Shown piece after piece: positions 19,813 to 31,500 of a DNA stretch of 64,000 nucleotides. Position 1 is the stretch's first letter; each line of letters starts with the position of its first letter. Made by a program: the position numbers and the translations under genes. Under the pieces are notes generated by a model, which did no database searches, was not told the origin of the DNA, and saw only the letters and a program-made list of their open reading frames with translations. This DNA is from JARYLZ01 sp964388275 (lineage in GTDB: Bacteria > Bacteroidota > Ignavibacteria > SZUA-365): positions 1 through 64,000 of the forward strand of contig CAYLZD010000023.1 in assembly GCA_964388275.1 (NCBI GenBank), written 5' to 3'.

Positions 19813-22146
19813 ATGACACGTTTTGCAATGATTTCCATCCTGATCCTTCTGCCGGCGATCGCGGCGGCTCAGATCGTTTCATTCCCCGAAAATGTGCCTG
19901 CAGCCAACGGCATGAAGGCGCTCGAGCCGGCAATCGATGCGCCCGCGTCCACTGCCGCGGGGACTACGGTGATGATGCAGTATCACAACACCGCCCTGCC
20001 GCGTTTCAACTGGCAGATGCCCAACAACTATGGCAGTTTCATCAATCTGTTCATGCTCCAGCGTTTCTCGCTGCCCAACAATGCGGGCTTTTTGGATTCC
20101 ATACAGGTTTTCATAACCGATATCTCCACCGGCGCAATTTCATTCCGGGTTTATCCGGCCGAGATGCAGAGCGCGGGCTCCTCAACTTTCTGGTTTCCGG
20201 TATTTACGGCGGCGGCACTGGATTCGCTCTTCATAGACAAATCCCAGCTCAAGATGAACGCGTGGAATTCCATCAAGTTCAACGGAAGCCTCGTTCCGAA
20301 AGAATTCTTCATATCCGTGGAATTCACGATAAGCGGCGGTTCCAATAACACCATCGTGATACCGGGCGATTTTCACGAGTTGACGGGCCGGACCATGGAA
20401 CGCACGCGAGTGATCATGTTGAATTCCGCGGCCGGATCGCTGCAGATGCGCACGCTCGACAGCACGCTCGTGGAGTCCGGCACCCAGAAGCCGATCTATT
20501 CATACCTGTACATGACGGCTTTCGCCGATACGGCGACATCCAACGACATACCCGAAATCATAACTACACCGATAACCACGGGGTATGCGAACCTCCAATA
20601 CAAGTACGACATGCACGCCGCCTCCAATCCGCGATCCGTTTACAAGCTCCTGCAGGGGCCCGCGGGATTGTATCTCGAGTGGTACACAGGCGAAATGACC
20701 TGGGTGCCTTCGGACAATCAGGTCGGGCAGCATACGGTTTCAGTGGAGGCCTTCAACACGAACGGGAAAGACACTCAAACCTGGACGATAAATGTGGTGC
20801 AGCCGACGGCGCCGAAAATCACTTCCTTCCCGAGAAAGATGGCTCTTGTCGGCGAACCTTATTTCTATCAGGTCACGGCTACCGGCGGACCGGCGCCGAC
20901 TTATTCCATCACATCCACTCTGCAGGGATTGACCATGGATCCTGCGACGGGAAGGGTGCAGATGACGCCCACGGCGGGACAAGTCGGCCAGCATATCGTG
21001 GGAGTGACGGCGCGGAATCCGGTGGGACAGGACGACCAGTCATTCATCCTGCGCATCGACGCAACACCATCGGCGCCGACAATAACCTCGACGGCGCTCA
21101 CTACGGCCAAGATCAACCAGCCCTACAGATATCAGGTGGAAGCCGGCGGCAACCCCCAGGCGTCATTTTCGCTTCTGCAGTCGCCCGCCGGGATGACCAT
21201 CGACGCGGTCTCCGGGCAAATCGAGTGGACTCCCGCCGCTGTCGGCGTGGTGAATGTGGGTGTGCGGGCCGAAAACCGGGTCGGTTCCGCCGATCAGAGT
21301 TTCAGCATCACAGTGGGCGCCGCCGCCACGCCTCCGGTGTTCACCTTTGCGCCGCGCACTCTCGCCGTGGCAGGCCAGCAGTTCACTGACACCGTTTCGG
21401 CCACCGGAGATCCCGAACCCAAATATTTCCTGATCACGAATCCTTACGGCATGAGCATCGACTCACTGCGCGGCATCATCACGTGGATGCCCAGCAGGGA
21501 TGACGAGGGCGACAACTCGGTTGTCATGCAGGCCCGCAATTCCGCCGGCGCCGTGGATTACCCGTACACCATAACCGTGCATACTTCGCCGCGCATCACC
21601 AGCTCGCAGGTTTTCGTCGCCTATGTGGACCAGGAATACAGGTACCAGGCGGTCGCCGAGGGTTATCCGGCGCCGGCCTGGTCCTTCACCAAAGCTCCGC
21701 AAGGCATGACGGTGGTGGAAAACTCGGGTCTTGTCACCTGGACGCCCACCGCCGCGCAGAAGGGGCGTCACGATGTTGTTCTGGTCGCAACCAACACGGT
21801 AGGCTCGGCACAACAGCAGTATTCCGTGACCGTCAGCGATCCGGCCCCTGCGCAGGATGTTCCGGAACCGCGCTTCGCCATCACCGACGTGTATCCGAAT
21901 CCTATGGACCGGTCGATCAGCGGAGAAGCGGTTTGCGCCTATGAGGTCGCCGCCGCCGGACGCGTGGTGATCGAGATCAGGGACATGCTCGGCCGCGTGG
22001 CAGCGGTGCTTTCCGACGCCGAACAGGCGCCGGGGCGCTACTCGCTGACCTTCGATTCCTCCGTTCTCAGCGCTGGATCCTACATCATCTCGCTGCGCGG
22101 CGGCAACGGCGCGGCGCTGTCCCGGCCGCTGACGATTCTGCGCTGA
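19813..22146 (+). CDS. T9SS-exported protein with five putative Ig-like domains
   Basis: The 777-residue protein has a signal peptide (about 1-20, AIAAAQ). A unique N-terminal domain (about 25-240) precedes five consecutive He_PIG/cadherin-like Ig domains (about 246-676), each with the pattern G-x-PYxYQVxAxGxPxPxxS...PxGMTID...GxIxWTP...G. A T9SS C-terminal sorting domain begins near VYPNPMD at about 694. It should be exported to the cell surface or medium. The N-terminal domain is unrecognised; a binding or adhesion role is a reasonable inference. GGAGG lies before the ATG. It ends at a strong Rho-independent terminator about 55 bases downstream. Confidence 0.82.
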   Translation: MTRFAMISILILLPAIAAAQIVSFPENVPAANGMKALEPAIDAPASTAAGTTVMMQYHNTALPRFNWQMPNNYGSFINLFMLQRFSLPNNAGFLDSIQVFITDISTGAISFRVYPAEMQSAGSSTFWFPVFTAAALDSLFIDKSQLKMNAWNSIKFNGSLVPKEFFISVEFTISGGSNNTIVIPGDFHELTGRTMERTRVIMLNSAAGSLQMRTLDSTLVESGTQKPIYSYLYMTAFADTATSNDIPEIITTPITTGYANLQYKYDMHAASNPRSVYKLLQGPAGLYLEWYTGEMTWVPSDNQVGQHTVSVEAFNTNGKDTQTWTINVVQPTAPKITSFPRKMALVGEPYFYQVTATGGPAPTYSITSTLQGLTMDPATGRVQMTPTAGQVGQHIVGVTARNPVGQDDQSFILRIDATPSAPTITSTALTTAKINQPYRYQVEAGGNPQASFSLLQSPAGMTIDAVSGQIEWTPAAVGVVNVGVRAENRVGSADQSFSITVGAAATPPVFTFAPRTLAVAGQQFTDTVSATGDPEPKYFLITNPYGMSIDSLRGIITWMPSRDDEGDNSVVMQARNSAGAVDYPYTITVHTSPRITSSQVFVAYVDQEYRYQAVAEGYPAPAWSFTKAPQGMTVVENSGLVTWTPTAAQKGRHDVVLVATNTVGSAQQQYSVTVSDPAPAQDVPEPRFAITDVYPNPMDRSISGEAVCAYEVAAAGRVVIEIRDMLGRVAAVLSDAEQAPGRYSLTFDSSVLSAGSYIISLRGGNGAALSRPLTILR

Positions 22147-22535
22147 CAGGAGCGCGTCCCGGTCTCCGGGATACGCCGTCACGCGAGCATTCAGATCGAA
22201 CGGCGCTCTGTTTGGAGCGCCGTTTTCATTGGTGCGCCCGGCAGGAAGCGCCGGGTCGGAGTAAGACGGACAGGGCGACAGAGCCGTATTGAAGTTGTAT
22301 GCGATGCCGGGGCTTCGTATGTTCACAATGGAGGTTTCCACCAGGTGCAACCAAGCTGCGCAACCTTGTACGACCGATTTACGCTACATATTGCATCCAT
22401 CCGCTTTAACGCGATTCTGATTCGTCTTCCCGGCGCCAGTCCACCCTCGTCAACCGGATCTCGCATTGCCGGAATGAAGACCTTTGCTCACGAACGTATT
22501 AGCCAGCCATAACATTTTCTCCAAGAGGAGTCGTC
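22147..22535. other. Intergenic region upstream of the giant beta-helix gene
   Basis: It contains the terminator at 22199-22226 for the upstream gene. It should also hold the promoter of the giant gene, but I found no convincing -33/-7, -35/-10 or sigma-54 motif. No gene is supported. GAGGAG at its right end is the ribosome-binding site for 22536. Confidence 0.5.
22199..22226 (+). terminator. Rho-independent terminator
   Basis: CGGCGCTC (22201-22208) pairs with GAGCGCCG (22215-22222) around a six-base loop. Flanking AA/TT extends the stem, and a TTTT tract follows. It terminates the Ig-domain T9SS gene. Confidence 0.85.
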
Positions 22536-25500
22536 ATGTTCAAATGCTCCCGTTTCCACTTCAGTGTCTGCCTGATCGCAGCAGCTTACTTCACCCTCCT
22601 TGCGGCGCCGTCAGCCGAAGCGCAGTTATCGGGGACCTATTCGATTCCCGGATCCTCGCCTACTGGGTACGCCACAATTGAGGCGGCTATAGCCGCGCTT
22701 AACACGTCAGGAGTCGGCGGCGCGGTTGTTTTCAACGTCGCGGCAGGGCACACGGAGACGTTCACGACGCCGACAGCGGGACGGATCACCGCCACCGGCA
22801 CTTCAACGAACACTATCACCTTTCAGAAGTCCGGAGGCGGCAACAATCCGCGGGTGACTGCCGCGACGGGCGCCGGCACGGCGGATGGAATAATCAGTAT
22901 CGCCGGCGGCGATTATTTCGTATTCGACGGCATCGATGTCCAGGAGAACAGCAACAACACGGCCAGCACGGCGTGGATGGAATGGGGCTACGGCGTATTC
23001 GTCGCCTCGGCTTCGGACGCGTCGCAGAATGTGACGATCAGGAATTGCGCGATAACATTGAATGCCGCGAGCTCGAGCTTCGGCATCAGGGTTTTCCAGA
23101 ATGTGGTAACAACAGCCGGATCCTCGACAACCACACTGACGCCGACGGCCGCATCCGGAGTGATAAAGGACTGCGCCTTCTATTCAAACACCATCACCGA
23201 CGGCAGATACGGCATCTATATTTACGGCAATTCAACCGCAAGCTGGTACGGATCCGGAAACACGGTCGGCGTGGGCGGCGGCAACACTATTACGGGCTTC
23301 TGCAACGGAGGAACCGGTTACGGCATTTTTATGTATTATCAGAACGACATGACCGTAGCCAACAACAGTCTCTCGACGACCGCGACCACTACGTTGTATG
23401 CGATCTATACTAATACCGGAACCGCCGCTAACGTAAACATATACAACAACAATGTCAGCGTCACCGGTTCCACGACGATGTATATCATACGCAATGTCGC
23501 GGGCAGCAGCGGTACCACGAATACTGTAAACATCTATAACAACAACCTCAATAACTGCGTATGCACCGGCACGGGAACCGTGTACGGCATTTACTCAACC
23601 GGCACGCCGCCGACGCTCAATATTTACGACAATACTTTGACAAACATTTCCGGAGGGAGCAGCGTATACGGCATCTACATGAGCGGCACTTCGGTAGGCT
23701 CGAGTTACTGGTACAACAACACGGTCAGCGGACTCTCTTCCACCGGCACCGGCACGATTTACGGCATCTACCACGTTGTATCGTCCAGCACGTCGCCAGC
23801 AAAAACGTACGGAAATACGGTGAACAACCTGAGTACCGGCGGGACAACCGTGTACGGAATCAGCGCCGGCAGCGGCGTCACGCATGAGGTGTACAAGAAC
23901 CGGATCTACAATCTGTCCACCACCTCCACCTCGACGTCGCCGGCCATACGCGGCATATACGTGTCCTCCGCGACAAGCACTACCATCTACAACAATTACA
24001 TAAGCGACATCACTGCTCCCTCCGGCGGGAGCGCAGCGGCGCCGGCCGTGACAGGAATTTATAACAATGCTTCGTCGGGCGATGTAAATCTTTACTACAA
24101 TACCGTGTATCTGGACGCCTCCAGCAGCGTCTCCGCCTTCAGTTCCGCGGCGGTTTACAACAACACGGGCTCCAACTCCACCATGCGCAACAATATACTT
24201 GTCAACGCCTCGACCCCAGGAACTGGTTTTGCGGTCGCACACTGGAGGTCCAGCACGACATTGACGACGTACTCGACCGCATCGAACAAGAACTGCTATT
24301 ATGCCGGCATGCCCGGGACCAGCAACCTGATCTATTACGACGGCACGAATTCGGATCAGACACTGGCCGCGTGGCAGACCCGCGCCAATCCGGCCGACGG
24401 TGTTTCCTTCACCGAGCTTCCACCGTTTGTGAATGCGACGACGAAACCTTACGATCTGCATCTGAGCACGGTATCGCCGACGGCATGCGAAAGCGGGGCG
24501 ACGGCGCTTACGGGAATAGATGACGATTACGACGGCAATACACGCTACGGTTCCACGGGCTATACAGGAGCGGGAGTAGCGCCCGATGTCGGCGCCGACG
24601 AGGGCAATTTCACCGCGCAGGGCTGCAGCGGCACACCTATTGGAGGCACGGCCGTGCTCACAACCATGCCGCTTTGCACAGGAAGTCCGGCTGTTCTCAC
24701 GGTGCAGGGCGCTTCCTCCGGCAGCGGAATCGTTTATCAATGGCAGGAATCCGACGACAACGGCGTGACGGATCCGTGGTCGAACGCCGTGGGCGGTTCC
24801 GGCGCGACAACCACGACATATACCTCGCCGAATTACACGGCTGCAATCTATTACCGCTGTGTCACGACCTGTACCAATTCGAATCAATCGACGGCCAGCA
24901 CGTCGGTTATTCTGTCTTCAGGCACGGCCGGCTTATCCGGCGTCTATTCGATCAATTCCACTGTTGCGACAGGCGGGACGAATTACCAGACCTTTGCGGA
25001 CGCCATATCCGCTCTGACCAATCGCGGCGTCTGCGGACCTGTCACCTTCAATGTGGCTTCGGGTTCGGGACCATACACGGAAAGGTTGTCCATTACGGCG
25101 ATTCCGGGCGTATCGTCGACGGATACCATTCTGTTCAACGGGAACGGCGCTACTCTGCGCTTCCAGCCCACCTCTTCGAATTACACGATCGTGGACCTGG
25201 CGGGTTGCAGTTACATCACTATAAACAATCTCAACATAACCGGTCTCGATGCGAGTTACGGGATCGGCGTGTTGTTGAGAAATCAAGCCGAGTACAACCG
25301 CATCTCCAATTGTACGATTGATTTGACTCTGATCGCCTCCACGAGTTCTAACTCCGCGTTCATCGCGACGAGCAATTCCGTGTCGAGCCTGGGATCGAGC
25401 GGAAACAACGCTAGCAATTGCGAGTTCCGCAACAACACGGGTCTCGGTAGCGCGAACGGGCCGTACTACGGCATCAGCATCTACGGCGCTTCCGCTTCCC

Positions 25501-28500
25501 CCGCGACGGGTCACGTCATCGCCGGCAACACGATGCAGACATACTATTACGGAATCCGGCTCTATTACACGGCGTCCTGCCAGGTTATCGACAACACGAT
25601 AAAGGATTTCTATTACTACGGCATGTACCTGTATTATACAACAGGCGCCGTCATCCGCGGGAATGACTTATACAGACCGACTCGCACTACGTTTACAACA
25701 ACCTATGGAATATATGTATACACGTCCAGCACCGGGAACGTGGTCGAGCGAAACAGGATACACAATTTGTTCGGCGGCGATCCGACAGCGACAAGCACTC
25801 AATACGGCATCCGTGTGTCTGAGGACGCGACCTCAGGGACGGAAAATCTCGTGAAGAACAACCTCCTTTACGACCTCAACGGCGAGGGCACGCTGTACGC
25901 TTTGTATTCGAGCGGCAATTATTCGCGGTTTTATAATAACACGGTTTCGATAGACAACACGAGCTCGAGCAGCACCAGCACCACGTACGGAATGTATTCC
26001 TCCGTCACCGCCGCCCCAGGTCCGGAATTCCTGAACAATTGCATCACGATTTCACGCGGCGGAACAGGAACCAAGTACTGCATTTACGTTTCATCCTCCA
26101 GCGGTCAATTCACGAGCAATTACAACAACCTGTATCTCAACGCGGCGGCGGGCACGCAGAATGTCGGTTACAAGGGCGCCGCGTACGCCTCGCTGTCGCT
26201 GTGGCAGGCTCAAGGCTACGACGCGAACAGCGTGCAGGCGGATCCTCTGTACGAGAATCCGGCGGGAGGCAACTTCAAGCCGCAGGAAGCCGCATTGAAC
26301 AATATCGCGGCCAATCTTTCGACAGCGGGCTGCATGTGCGTGCTCGACGACATCACCGGCGCGCCGCGCAGCACGACTCCGGATATCGGCGCTTACGAGT
26401 TCACCCCGATGCCGATGACCTTCGTGTCGTCCACGACGACGCAGACTGTAACCACGCCGCTCGTCCGCGGGTCTACGAATCAGCAGATCATCGGAGTTCA
26501 GATCGTCACGACGGGATCCGGCTCGCCGCTCTCGGCCACGAGCTTTTCTTTCAGCACCAACGGCAGCTCCACCGCGGCTGATATCGCCGGCGCGAGGTTG
26601 TTTTATACGGGGACTTCTCCGAATTTTGCGACTTCCACGCCGGTAGGCGCCCCGGTCTCGAATCCCAGCGGAACCTTCGTCATAACCGGTTCGCAGCAAC
26701 TGGCCGCGGGCACGAACCATTTCTGGCTAACGTACGACGTCTCCGCCTCGGCTACCGTCAACAATGTGCTGGATGCCGAATGCGCGTCATTGACCGTCGG
26801 CACGGCGCAGACTCCGACGGTGACGGCGCCGTCCGGATCGCGTCTGATACTGGGCCCGCTCTCTGGGCCTTATACTGTTGGCACAGGAGGATTCTTCAGC
26901 GACCTGAATCTGGCATTTTCGATAATCGGCCAGGCCGGCCTCGGCGGAAACACGACCTTGAACATCATAAGCGACATAACCGAACCGGCCATGGCCTCGC
27001 TCGGCGAGTGGACCGAGACCCCCGCTTCGAGCAATTACACGCTTACGATACAGCCCTCAGGCGGCAGCGCCCGCACGGTTTCCGGCAATTTCGCGAGCGG
27101 TGCGGTCATTCAGATCAACGGCGCCGACCGGGTGACCATCGACGGCCTCAACACCGGCGGAAACAGTCTGGCGATCAGCAACACCAGCACCTCTACGCAG
27201 GCGGGCATCTGGATACGCAGCCTCGGGACAGGCTCGGGTTGCAACAACGTCGCCGTCAGGAACTGCACGATCTCCTGCGGTTCGAACACGGTCACATCAT
27301 TCGGCATACTGGCCAACGGCTCGTCCACCGTGACTACCACCGTATCGAGCAGCGACAACGACAACCTGACCATACAGAACAACACGATCAAGAAAGCGCT
27401 TTACGGAATTTATGTCAAGGCATCGACTCCGGGCTTCAATAATTCGCTTTCGATCACGGGCAACACGATCGGTTCCACCTCAACCTCCGACTACATCCAT
27501 TACAAGGGAATCGACATACAGGGCGCCACGTCTCCCGTCATTTCACAAAACACCATCGCAGGCGTCTTCGACGATAGGGACGGATATCGCGTATCCGGCA
27601 TCGAGATCGGATCGGATGTGACAGGCGCGGCCGTCACGCGGAATAATATCTCCAACATCAAAGGACTGTGGTATGACGCCTCCGCCGACGACGGCAACGG
27701 AGCTTTCGGCATAAAGGTCACATCCACGACCAATGTGACCGACCTTCTCATCGCCAACAACATGATATGGGACGTCCTTTCAGCCGGTTACCAGGACTAC
27801 AAGGAAACTCAACCGTATGGAATCTGGCTGTACGGCGGGAGCGGCGTCAGTATATATTTCAACAGCGTGTATTTGTACGGCTCTTTTACGGGTTTCTACA
27901 GCACTTCGGCCGCGTGTTACATCAATTCCACATCGGTTACCGGCGTGGACATGCGGAACAACATATTCAGGAATTCGATCAGCGGTCCTTCCGGCACGGC
28001 CTCCTACGCCGTTTCGGTGCCGAGCGGCTTTGTTTTCTCGACGATCAACTACAATGATTACTACGCATCGGGAACATACGGCATTCTCGGCTATTACGGA
28101 GCGAACAAGACCACGTTGAACGACTGGCGCGCTTCCTCCGGCCAGGACGCCGCGTCGATCGCGGTGGACCCGTCGTTCGTTTCGACGAGCAATCTTCACA
28201 TCGGTTCGGGCTCGACGCCGAATCAGCTCGAGTCAGGCGGCGCGGTTATAACGGGACTGGCCGTCGATATCGACGGCGACGTCAGGCCGGGACCGGCGAG
28301 CTCCTCCAACGGCGGCGCGGTGCGTCCCGACATCGGCGCGGATGAATTCGACGGCGCGCTGCTCGATCTCTTCCCGCCCGAGATCGTTTATACTCCTCTC
28401 ATGAACTCCCCGACGGGGAGCAGCCGCGTCCTGACGGGCTTCGCCACGATCACCGACGTGCTCGGCGTGAATGTTTCCAGCGGCACGCGTCCGCGCATAT

Positions 28501-31500
28501 ATTACAAGAAATCAACGGACGCGAACACCTACGTGGGCAACACCAGCACGGACAACGGCTGGAAATGGACGGAGGCGAGCAACACCGTTTCTCCTTTCAG
28601 CTTCACCATCGACTATTCGCTGATCAACGGCGGATCGGTTTCCACAGGCGACCTCATTCAGTATTTCGTTGTCGCGCAGGACGTGGCGACCACGCCCAAT
28701 GTCGGAGCGAACACGGCCACATTCAACAGCGCGCCGACCAGCGTGGATCTGACATCGGGCAACTTCCCTGCCGGGGGAGCGATAAATTCGTACAGCATAG
28801 CCGGTTATCTCTCAGGCACCATCAGCGTGGGATCGGGCCAGACCTTTACATCGCTGACGGGTTCGGGCGGATTTTTCGAATTGATCAATAAATCCATTCT
28901 GAGCGGCGACGTCGTGGCCAGCATCACCTCCGATCTCACGGAAGACGGAACGAACGCGCTCAAGCCGTGGGCGGAAAGCGGCGCCGGGAACTGGCGCATT
29001 CAGATACAGCCGAACAGCGCCGCGAACCGCACAATCTCCGGGAGCGTCGCCGGGAGCATGATACGAATCGACGGCGCCTCGCGGCTGACCATTGACGGCA
29101 GCAACCTCGGCACCGGCAGGTATCTTATCTTCCGGAACACGAACACTTCATATCCGACTCTCGAACTGCTCAACAACGCGGCTAGCAACCGCATTCTGAA
29201 TTCGGTCATCGAGGGCGGCAATACCGATGCGGCGAGCGGCGTGGTGGTCTTCGGAACCGCGAGCACGGGCAATTCCAACAACGGCATCGTCGGCTGTGAA
29301 ATCCGCGACAGGTCCGATGTAACCGCGGCGCCCGTGAATCTCGTGCATTCGCTTTCCGCCCTCAACACGGCGGATACCCTGAAGAACAACCTGATGCACG
29401 ATTTCACCGGTTACGGCGTTTCCATCCCGACGGCCGGAAGCGGCGACAACTGGAGAATAATGAGCAACGGATTCTATCAGACGGCTTCCCGCTCGGCTTC
29501 GAGCAGGGCGATTTCGCTGCTCTCGGGGAACGGGCATGCCATAACCGCCAACAACATCGGCGGATCGGCGGCCGACAGATCCGGATCTCCCTGGCTGACT
29601 TCGAGCTCCATGTACGGAATCTACCTCGCTCCGGGAACGACCTCCCAGACACAGGTCTCGCAGAACATCATCGGCAACATTCAGAGCTCCGGCTTCTACG
29701 GCATTTATTGCACGGGAGGCGATGTTTCGATTGCCGGAAATCGCATGGGGCATTCATCGGCGTCTTCCGATACGATATTCGTGTCTGGTTCCACCTATGG
29801 TATCTACAACAGCGGCGCCGCGACATTCACGGCGGCGAACGACACGATCGGCTACATCACCGGCTCGTCCCTGCTGTATCTGCTCTATTCAACGACGGGC
29901 GACAACACCTTCACCGGGAACCTCATCACTCATATATCTGGAGGCAGCACGACATACGGGATATATGTGACCGGATCCGGGACGAATCTCATCAGCGGAA
30001 ACACGCTGAACGATGTAAGCAACACGAGCACTTTCTACGGCATTTACGTGCCGGGCACCGGAATGAGCGCAATCACCGGCAACACGCTGTCACAGCTGAG
30101 CACCTCCAGCACAATGTACGCGTTATATACCTCGGGTTCCGGCGCGCACACAACCACATCGACGAACACCGTATCGGGAATCAACTCCGGCAGCACGACC
30201 TACGTGATTTATGCGACCGGGACTACGCCGACACGAGTGATCAGCGACAACACGATACAGGATGTGAATCTTTCCCAGACAAGCACGAATACGTTGGCCG
30301 GCATGTACATCACCGCCTCCGGAACCAATACGGTGACGGGCAATACGATACAACGCCTGTCGCAGAAATCCTCGTCCACCACGCAAACGGCGGCTTTGTA
30401 CGGCATATACGTGACGAACGGTTCCTGGATCTCAGCATTGAACAACAACATAGACTCGCTGGTCAACAGGACTTGCCAAGGCAGCACGCGCGGTATTTAC
30501 ATATCCGGCGGCTCCGGAGCCCGGCTTTCGGGTAATACGATTTCGCGTCTCTGGTCTCAAAACGACGAGACGCCTCCTGTAATGAAACAGGGAAGCGTGG
30601 GCGGCATGATAGCCAACGCCGGACTCGACACGCTCGAGAACAACACCGTCTTTTCGCTGCACACGGCGTATGACACAACCACGACGAGCACCTTCACCAG
30701 CGCGTACGGAATAGATCTGGCCTCGTCGAGCGTGAACGGCATCGTGCGCGGCAACCTGATATACAATGTGGTCAACCATAATGCGGGGACGAAAAAAACC
30801 TACACGTCCCTTCTGTTGATCGAAGGCACCGGCGCAGGAACGGTAGTCGAGAAGAACCGCATGTACGGGCTCGTCACAATGGGCACCGGGGTATCCACGG
30901 GCACGCCGCCTGACAACGCACCGCCTATCGCTTCGGCCGTGGAGATCAGCGGAGCGGCCAACGCGATCTATACAAACAACGAGATTTCCGTCGGCGACGA
31001 GATCGGCAACGAAGCGATCGTCATCGGCTTCGACGATTTGAGCACGGGCTCGAGCGCCTACTACTACAACTCGGTATACGTGGGAGGCGCGAACAGTTCC
31101 GGCGCAAGCCGTTCGGCCGCCTATGCGCGCGAGGGCGCCGGCACGTCATACGCGACATCCACGTTGACGAACAACCTGTTTTACAACAAGCGCAGCGGCG
31201 GGACGGGCGGTCATTACGCCGTCATGAATCCGGGCGGTTCGACGGGCTGGAGCGCGGCGGATTTCAATCTGCTGGTCAGTTCCTCCGCATCCACGATCGG
31301 TCTCTGGAGCACGACGGACTGCAACTTCGCTGCCTGGAAGACCCAGTCCGGCGGCGACACGTACAGCCTTTCGACCGACGCGGCATCGCTTACCTCCACG
31401 AGGCTGTTCACTTCGCCGGGAACGGCTGATCTCTCGATAGTGACTGCCAATCCGGAGTGCTGGTACGTCAACGGCAAGGGCATCGCGGGGGCCGCATCGG

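Noticed and set aside
23595..24887. 430-codon minus-strand open frame inside the giant gene
   Set aside because: An antisense product of a repetitive Thr/Ser/Asn/Gly-rich coding sequence, Arg/Val/Ala-rich and without domains.
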